Assembly (NCBI RefSeq): GCF_000473085.1
Contig: NZ_AXBA01000001.1
Location: 310,001-374,000, forward strand
Direction of reading: 5' to 3'
DNA length: 64,000 bases
Origin: Azorhizobium doebereinerae UFLA1-100
Lineage (GTDB): Bacteria > Pseudomonadota > Alphaproteobacteria > Rhizobiales > Xanthobacteraceae
Positions 59,256-64,000 of this stretch are shown in pieces. Below the pieces are notes generated by a model that did not search any database, had not been told where the DNA came from, and worked only from the letters and a program-made list of their open reading frames with translations. Both the position numbers and the translations under genes were made by a program. Position 1 is the stretch's first letter, and every line of letters starts with the position of its first letter.

Positions 59256-60269
59256 TCACGCCCCGCCGGGCAGCGGGGCGGCGGGATCGATGAGGCCGGC
59301 GGCGCGCAGCTCCCGCCAGAAGTCGGCCGGGACGCTCTCCCGGAGCGCCGCGCCGTCCTCGGCGATGCGCTCCGGACGGCTGGCGCCGGGGATGACCGCC
59401 GCGACCGCCGGATTGGCGAGGGAGAATTGCAGCCCCGCCGCCTTCATGCTCACGCCATGGCGGTCGGCGATGGCCTTGATGCGCGCCACCTTCTGCGCCA
59501 TGGCCGGGGTGATGGGCGCGTATTCGAAGTTCGGCCCGCCCACCAGCGCGCCGGAACTGTAGGGCCCGCCCACGACGATGCCGAGGCCGCGCTCGGCCAC
59601 CTGCGGCATCACCCGCTGGAGGGCGCGGGAATGGTCGAGCAGCGTGTAGCGGCCGGCCAGCAGGAAGGCGTCGGGGCGCGGCTCCTCCAGCCCCAGCAGC
59701 AGCTCGATCGGCTCCACGCGGTTGACGCCGAGGCCCCAGGCCTTGATCACGCCCTCGTCGCGCAGCCGGTCCAGCGCCCTGAACGCGCCGGTGCGCGCCT
59801 CCTCGAACTTGCTCAGCCAGGCGTCGCCCCAGAAGTCCTGCGCCACGTCATGGACGAAGGCGATGTCGATATGGTCGGTGTTCAGGCGCTTCAGGCTGTC
59901 CTCGATGGAGCGCAGGGTGGCGTCCGCCGAATAGTCGTTCATGATCTTGTTGGGGCGGCCGTACTTGAACACGTCGCCCTTCTCGCCGAGGTCCCGCGCG
60001 CTCACGTCCTCGATCTCGTCGAGGATGACCCGGCCCACCTTGGTGCTGATCACATAGTCACCGCGCGGGCGGCCGGCCAGCGCCGCGCCCATGCGGATTT
60101 CCGCCAGGCCCGCGCCGTAGAAGGGCGCGTTGTCGAAATAGCGGATGCCGTCGTTCCAGGCCGCCTCCACGGTGGCCCGCGCCTCCGCTTCGGGGATGTC
60201 GCGGAACATGTTGCCCAGCGGCGCGGCGCCGAAGCCGAGGCGGCTGGGGAGAATATCCTTGAGTGCCAT
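59256..60269 (-). CDS. aldo/keto reductase, D-threo-aldose 1-dehydrogenase-like
   Basis: A 337-residue AKR from the ATG at 60269 (MALKDILPSRLGFGAAPLGN). The catalytic tetrad is visible: Asp in RYFDNAPFYG, Tyr in FYGAGLAEIRMG, Lys in VISTKVGR and His in IAFVHDVAQDF. The long VFKYGRPNKIMNDYSADATL insert resembles the D-threo-aldose/L-fucose dehydrogenase and pyridoxal dehydrogenase branch. Such an enzyme could oxidise threose-type sugars to lactones that feed the adjacent threonate pathway (inference). It is the last gene of a minus-strand run with the ABM and DJ-1 genes. Confidence 0.88.
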   Translation of the reverse strand: MALKDILPSRLGFGAAPLGNMFRDIPEAEARATVEAAWNDGIRYFDNAPFYGAGLAEIRMGAALAGRPRGDYVISTKVGRVILDEIEDVSARDLGEKGDVFKYGRPNKIMNDYSADATLRSIEDSLKRLNTDHIDIAFVHDVAQDFWGDAWLSKFEEARTGAFRALDRLRDEGVIKAWGLGVNRVEPIELLLGLEEPRPDAFLLAGRYTLLDHSRALQRVMPQVAERGLGIVVGGPYSSGALVGGPNFEYAPITPAMAQKVARIKAIADRHGVSMKAAGLQFSLANPAVAAVIPGASRPERIAEDGAALRESVPADFWRELRAAGLIDPAAPLPGGA

Positions 60270-60369
60270 GGTCCTGTCCTCTGTCCGGGTGGGCGATGTG
60301 TCCGCGCGGCGGCCGGCGGCCGCCGCGCACGTCGACGCTATGGGGTCGAACGGGCCGGCGCGGCGCGCG

Positions 60370-60666
60370 TCAGGCCACGTCCACGGGGTCCAGCAGCTGC
60401 GAGGTCCGCTCGGCCAGATCGTTGATCCTGCCGATATAGTCGAGGAAGTGCGGCGTCTGGCGGTGCACGGCGATGGCCGCCGCATCGACATAGAGCTCAT
60501 CCAGCACGAACCGGCCGGGGACCGCCTGGTCCTCCCAGATGTCCCAGCGCAGGTTGCCGGGCTCGGCGCGGCAGGCGTCCACCATGCCGAACAGCAGCGC
60601 CTTCAGTTCATCGGCCTTGCCCGGCCGGGCGGCGAGGATGGCGACGATTTTCACTTGGGTCGACAT
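60370..60666 (-). CDS. antibiotic biosynthesis monooxygenase (ABM) domain protein, YgiN-like
   Basis: A 98-residue dimeric ferredoxin-fold protein (VKIVAILAARPGKADELKAL, GNLRWDIWEDQAVPGRFVLD, ELYVDAAAIAVHRQTPHFLD). ABM proteins include quinol monooxygenases and cofactor-free oxygenases. The ATG at 60666 fits the domain start; the upstream ATG adds non-family residues. It lies between the aldo/keto reductase and DJ-1 genes on the same strand. Confidence 0.88.
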   Translation of the reverse strand: MSTQVKIVAILAARPGKADELKALLFGMVDACRAEPGNLRWDIWEDQAVPGRFVLDELYVDAAAIAVHRQTPHFLDYIGRINDLAERTSQLLDPVDVA

Positions 60667-60741
60667 GGGTCCTGGTCCTTTCGGAAAATGGGCCCGCGGC
60701 GGGGTGCAGGCCATGCCGCGCCCCGCCGCGGGCCCGTGAGG

Positions 60742-61542
60742 TCACGCCGCGACCGCCGCGCGGTCGAGCGCCTCCACGAGCTTCGCCCCGACCAGATGGT
60801 CGGACCCCGGGTTCTGCCCGGTAATCAGCTCGCGGTCGATGATCACGTGCGGGGCGAAATTGACCGCGGTGGTGATCACCTCGCCGCCGGCGGCCTCAAG
60901 GGCGTCGGCCATCCTGAAGCGGAGCTTCGCGTGCAGGATATAATCCTCCGCCACATCCTCCTCGGCATTGGAGAAGATGGTCATCCGGTAGCCGGCATAT
61001 TGCCAGCCCTTGGCCCATTCGCGCGCGGCGTCCGTGGCGCCGGCGACGAGCGCGGCGCGGAACTCGCGGGCGTGCGGCAGGGCCGCGACCACGGCGATGG
61101 GGCCGTGGCAGATCAGCGCCGTGGGCTTCGCCCGCTGGTGGAAGTGGCGCAGGATCTCGCCCATGTCGGGGTCCTGCATCAGGTCCATGATCGGCGCATG
61201 CCCGCCGGGCACGAACACCCCCGCATAGGCCTCCAGCCCCTCCTCCACCACGGCGCGCAGGGTGCGCACCCGGTTCATGGCCGGGGCCTCGGCATAGAAG
61301 GCCTTGGCCTGTTCGTAGGCGGCGGTGTCGCCGCCGAAATGGTCGGCGCTCTCGGACACCGCGTCGAGATGCGGCTTGGTGCCGTCCGGCGTGGCCAGCA
61401 CCACGTCATAGCCGGCCTTGATCAGGGCCAGGACCGGCACGACGGTCTCGTTGAGATACTGCCCCGTGGCGACGGTGCCGCCGCCCTGGACTTCGAGCCG
61501 GGTCGCGTTCGACCCGACCACCAGAACCTGTCCCTTGCTCAT
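60742..61542 (-). CDS. DJ-1/PfpI family protein (Hsp31-like, type 1 glutamine amidotransferase fold)
   Basis: A 266-residue protein from the ATG at 61542 (MSKGQVLVVGSN). The nucleophile elbow is Cys145 in TALICHGPIAVVAAL, with Glu in ATGQYLNETVVPVLAL and a PGGHAPIMDLMQDP segment, as in Hsp31/HchA-type glyoxalase III and chaperones. Family members detoxify methylglyoxal or repair glycated proteins. It heads a minus-strand set (DJ-1, ABM, AKR) divergent from a LysR gene 115 bases away, which probably regulates it. Confidence 0.88.
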   Translation of the reverse strand: MSKGQVLVVGSNATRLEVQGGGTVATGQYLNETVVPVLALIKAGYDVVLATPDGTKPHLDAVSESADHFGGDTAAYEQAKAFYAEAPAMNRVRTLRAVVEEGLEAYAGVFVPGGHAPIMDLMQDPDMGEILRHFHQRAKPTALICHGPIAVVAALPHAREFRAALVAGATDAAREWAKGWQYAGYRMTIFSNAEEDVAEDYILHAKLRFRMADALEAAGGEVITTAVNFAPHVIIDRELITGQNPGSDHLVGAKLVEALDRAAVAA

Positions 61543-61657
61543 GATTGCCTCCGGTGAAAGGGGTTGGCTCCTTTCGGATGGGCGGACCATGCGCCGGCGG
61601 GACATATTTCACTAATTTATTTCTATGATTTTAGATATACGGCGATACATATAACTC
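61543..61657. promoter_or_regulatory. AT-rich divergent promoter region, DJ-1 set / LysR
   Basis: This is a 115-base spacer whose right half (61600-61655) is markedly AT-rich, with TATA-like runs (GATATAC, GATACATATAA). It is the expected place for a LysR binding site and both promoters. No single box could be fixed. Confidence 0.35.
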
Positions 61658-62572
61658 ATGCGATACGACCTCAATCTCCTGCCGGTCTTCATCACCTTGA
61701 TGGAGGAGCGCAGCGTCACCCGCGCGGCGGACCGGCTGGGGATGACGCAGCCCGCCTTGTCCAACGCGTTGGCGCGCCTCCGGGTGGTGATGCGCGACCC
61801 GCTGTTCGTGCGCGAGCGCTACGGCATCCAGCCCACCCCCATGGCCGAGGAACTGGCGCCGGTGATCGCCGCCGCGTTGGCCAAGATCGACGACGTGGTG
61901 CTGGGCCAGCAGGCGTTCGACCCGGCCGCCGCCGAGCGGCTGCTCACCATCGCCCCCAACAGCTATGCGGAGCTGGTGCTGGTGCCGGCGATCGTCGCCC
62001 GGCTGCGCGCCGTCGCCCCCGGCATCCGCCTGCGGCTCACCCCGTTCGGCAGCGACCTGGCCGAGGCGGGCGTCACCTCCGGCACCACCGCTCTGGCGCT
62101 GGGCCGCATCGTCGACCCGCCGGACAATCTCGTGGTGCAGCACCTGATGGACGACGGCCTCGCCTGCATCGTGCGGGCCGACCATCCGGAGGTGTCGGGC
62201 ACGCTGTCCCGGGCCCAGTACGAGCGCCTCAAGCACGTGAACATGCTGCCGCCCGGCCGGCTGCGGGTCGGCCTGTTCCAGGCGCTCGAACGCCAGGGGC
62301 TCAAGCGGGAGGTGGTGGTCTCGGTGACGCATTTCCTGTCGATCCCGGAGATGGTCGCGGTGACCGACTATTGCGCCACGCTGCCGGCGCTGCTCTGCCG
62401 CCGCCTCGCCCATGACCCGCGCCTGAAAGTGCTGCCTGCGCCGGTCGATCTCGGCACCTTCCCGGTGGAGATGGCCTGGCACGTGCGCCACCGGCACGAT
62501 CCCGCCCACCTGTGGCTCCGCTCCCTGGTGGGCGAGGTGGCACGGGAGGTCTCCGGCGCGGCGGCGGCCTGA
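61658..62572 (+). CDS. LysR-family transcriptional regulator
   Basis: A 304-residue full-length LysR of the NodD/LinR-like branch: MRYDLNLLPVFITLMEERSV, then TRAADRLGMTQPALSNALAR (HTH), DPLFVRERYGIQPTPMAEEL, and a C-terminal PBP2-type domain ending near VSGAAAA. It is divergent from the DJ-1/ABM/AKR set, the usual arrangement for a LysR activator and its target. Confidence 0.94.
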   Translation: MRYDLNLLPVFITLMEERSVTRAADRLGMTQPALSNALARLRVVMRDPLFVRERYGIQPTPMAEELAPVIAAALAKIDDVVLGQQAFDPAAAERLLTIAPNSYAELVLVPAIVARLRAVAPGIRLRLTPFGSDLAEAGVTSGTTALALGRIVDPPDNLVVQHLMDDGLACIVRADHPEVSGTLSRAQYERLKHVNMLPPGRLRVGLFQALERQGLKREVVVSVTHFLSIPEMVAVTDYCATLPALLCRRLAHDPRLKVLPAPVDLGTFPVEMAWHVRHRHDPAHLWLRSLVGEVAREVSGAAAA

Positions 62573-62583
62573 CGCGCCCCTCC

Positions 62584-63528
62584 CTACAGGTCCAGCACCA
62601 GCCGCGCGCCGGCGGACTGCGCCACGCAGGGCATCAGCTTCGAGGCCCGCTCGGTCTGCGACAGGCAGCGGTCGCGGTGCAGCGGCGTGCCCTCCAGATA
62701 GGTGACGGCGCAGGTGCCGCAAATGCCGCCGCCGCAGGACACGGGGACCTCCACGCCCACGGAGGCCAGGGCCTGCGCCATGCCGGCGCCCGCCGGCACG
62801 TCGATCTCCACGCCCGTCCGCGCCAGCACCAGTTTGTAGGCGCGCGCGTCCGGGTCCGGCACCAGGGGCGGCGGCACGAACAGTTCCAGATGCACCCGCT
62901 CCGCCGGCCAATGGTCGGTGGCCGCGCCGAAATCCGCCAGCAGCGGCGCCGGGCCGCAACAGGCGGCGCTGGCCCCCTCCGGCAGGGCCGCCAGCAGGTC
63001 GGCGACCGCCGGGCGGACGGTGCGCGCGGTGTCGTGCAGACGCGCGAGGCCGGCATCCATCAGGGGAGCGATCTGGTCGCCCAGGGGCGGCGCGCCCCGG
63101 CTCAGCACATGCAGGCGAAAGTCGCGCCGCCCCTGCGCCAGCAGCGCGGCGGCCGCCGACAGGAAGGGCGTGACGCCGATGCCGCCGGCCACGAACAGAT
63201 GGAAGCCCGGCCCCAGCGGCACCCCGCCGCGCGGCAGGCCGACCTGGATCTCGTCTCCCACCTCCACCTGATCGTGCAGATAGGCCGAGCCGCCCCGCCC
63301 CTCAGCCTCCCGCTTCACCGCGATCACGTAGCGGTCGCCCCGCGCCGGGTCGCCGCACAGGGAATAGGTGCGGGTGAGGCCGCCCGGCAGGAACAGGTCC
63401 ACATGCCCGCCCGGCCGGGCGGGCGGCAGCGCCCACCCCTCCGGGTCCTGAAGGGTGAAGCGCTTGACCCCCGCCCCCGCATCCTCGATGGCGGTGACGC
63501 GGGTGAGGATGGCTCCGTGCCGGCGCAT
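62584..63528 (-). CDS. FMN/[2Fe-2S] oxidoreductase (phthalate-dioxygenase-reductase / VanB family)
   Basis: A 314-residue reductase. The FMN-binding domain has RTYSLCGDPARGDRYVIAVK; the NAD-binding domain has LFVAGGIGVTPFLSAAAALL and ACCGPAPLL; the C-terminal plant-type ferredoxin domain has Cys265, Cys270 and Cys273 (CGGGICGTC) and Cys301 (LMPCVAQS). It passes electrons from NADH to an oxygenase or similar partner. No oxygenase component is in view; it may lie beyond the window. Its ATG overlaps the MOSC stop by one base (TGATG). Confidence 0.94.
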   Translation of the reverse strand: MRRHGAILTRVTAIEDAGAGVKRFTLQDPEGWALPPARPGGHVDLFLPGGLTRTYSLCGDPARGDRYVIAVKREAEGRGGSAYLHDQVEVGDEIQVGLPRGGVPLGPGFHLFVAGGIGVTPFLSAAAALLAQGRRDFRLHVLSRGAPPLGDQIAPLMDAGLARLHDTARTVRPAVADLLAALPEGASAACCGPAPLLADFGAATDHWPAERVHLELFVPPPLVPDPDARAYKLVLARTGVEIDVPAGAGMAQALASVGVEVPVSCGGGICGTCAVTYLEGTPLHRDRCLSQTERASKLMPCVAQSAGARLVLDL

Positions 63529-64000
63529 CAGGCGTTCCTGACCAGATCGCCGACACGCACCGTGCCGCCTTCCAGGATGCGGCAGTTGAGGCCAGAGCGG
63601 TTGATCAAGGGATCAAAGATCGCCTGGCCGGTGATCTCCTCGATATGCCGGCAGGGCACGGAGAGGCGGGTGGCCTCCAAGAGCGTCTCGCCGAGCCAGA
63701 AGCGGCGGCCCACCAGATGGTTGAGCGGCACGCCCTCCACCGTGACGTTGCGCCGGTGGTCCTCCGGCTTCAGCGTGATCTTGTGGTCGCGCCGGAGCGC
63801 CTCCAGCGTCTCGATCTCGAACAAGGTCACCTGCCGGCCGTCCTCCGGCCGGTCGGAATAAAAGCCTTCCTCGCGGCCGATCATGTAGCGGTCGCCCTCG
63901 ATGCCCTTGCCGGGAATGAGATGAACTTCGTCCATGGCGCGCATGGGCAGGAAGGCGCGGGCGGTGATGTGCAAATGGCGCACCACGCCGGCGAAAGCGG
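63528..64000 (-). CDS. MOSC domain protein, 5' end beyond the window
   Basis: At least 152 residues of a MOSC (molybdenum cofactor sulfurase C-terminal) protein: LPMRAMDEVHLIPGKGIEGD, GDRYMIGREEGFYS, RRNVTVEGVPLNHLVG, and the conserved Cys in ATRLSVPCRHIEEIT. A GTG at 63986 is available, but the frame stays open to base 64000 with family-like AFAGVVRHLHIT, so the true start is probably outside. MOSC proteins act in sulfur transfer or N-hydroxylated substrate reduction. Coupling to a ferredoxin-type reductase resembles systems where MOSC and a 2Fe-2S domain are fused. Confidence 0.88.
   Translation of the reverse strand, partial: AFAGVVRHLHITARAFLPMRAMDEVHLIPGKGIEGDRYMIGREEGFYSDRPEDGRQVTLFEIETLEALRRDHKITLKPEDHRRNVTVEGVPLNHLVGRRFWLGETLLEATRLSVPCRHIEEITGQAIFDPLINRSGLNCRILEGGTVRVGDLVRNA

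Overview
The window is very GC-rich throughout, with strong codon bias in every frame (long spurious antisense ORFs oppose most genes). The gene content suggests a metabolically versatile alphaproteobacterium, probably Hyphomicrobiales and possibly Xanthobacteraceae-like: tripartite tricarboxylate transporter, HWE-type histidine kinase, FCD-type GntR regulator, threonate pathway, peptide-type ABC importer, and c-di-GMP proteins with membrane sensors. The taxon is inference; there is no rRNA or other phylogenetic marker. I saw no tRNA, IS element, CRISPR array, phage gene or pseudogene.

Layout. (1) 1-3424, minus: a tctC-tctB-tctA solute importer followed by a LysR gene cut by the window edge. 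(2) 3651-8032, minus: an arginase and a large beta-1,3-glucanase-like protein. (3) 8149-11756, minus: an unusual pair, a phosphate-dikinase-like protein with no PEP/pyruvate barrel and a DUF47/PhoU-like protein. (4) 12246-22882: a signalling and housekeeping stretch with a PAS-GGDEF cyclase, beta-carbonic anhydrase, uxuA with a GntR regulator, two GGDEF-EAL proteins and an HWE kinase between them. The two GGDEF-EAL proteins look complementary: in the first the EAL half is degenerate, in the second the GGDEF half is.

(5) 22905-40251, minus: the most remarkable locus, a two-gene Tc (insecticidal toxin complex) operon of about 17 kb. The promoter-proximal gene is a natural TcB-TcC fusion of 2765 residues. 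After the RHS core it has a Gly/Ala/Pro-rich linker of about 335 residues and a unique C-terminal domain of about 280 residues that may be the toxic cargo. The second gene is a 2974-residue TcA translocation subunit. The upstream intergenic region is AT-rich and carries a good sigma70-like promoter overlapped by an inverted repeat.

(6) 40711-53772: gamma-glutamyltransferase (minus), diverging from a cluster on the plus strand: VOC protein, MDR reductase, hotdog thioesterase, a complete five-gene peptide/opine-type ABC importer, an acyl-CoA ligase and an SDR, closed by a convergent Lrp/AsnC regulator. It looks like an uptake and degradation cluster for a peptide-like or acyl/aryl-acid substrate. 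(7) 54081-59245: a complete threonate pathway (ltnD-otnI-otnK minus, lacI-otnC plus) controlled from a divergent region with two perfect LacI-type palindromes. (8) 59256-62572: aldo/keto reductase, ABM monooxygenase and DJ-1/PfpI genes diverging from a LysR gene. (9) 62584-64000: a ferredoxin-type reductase and a MOSC protein that runs off the window.
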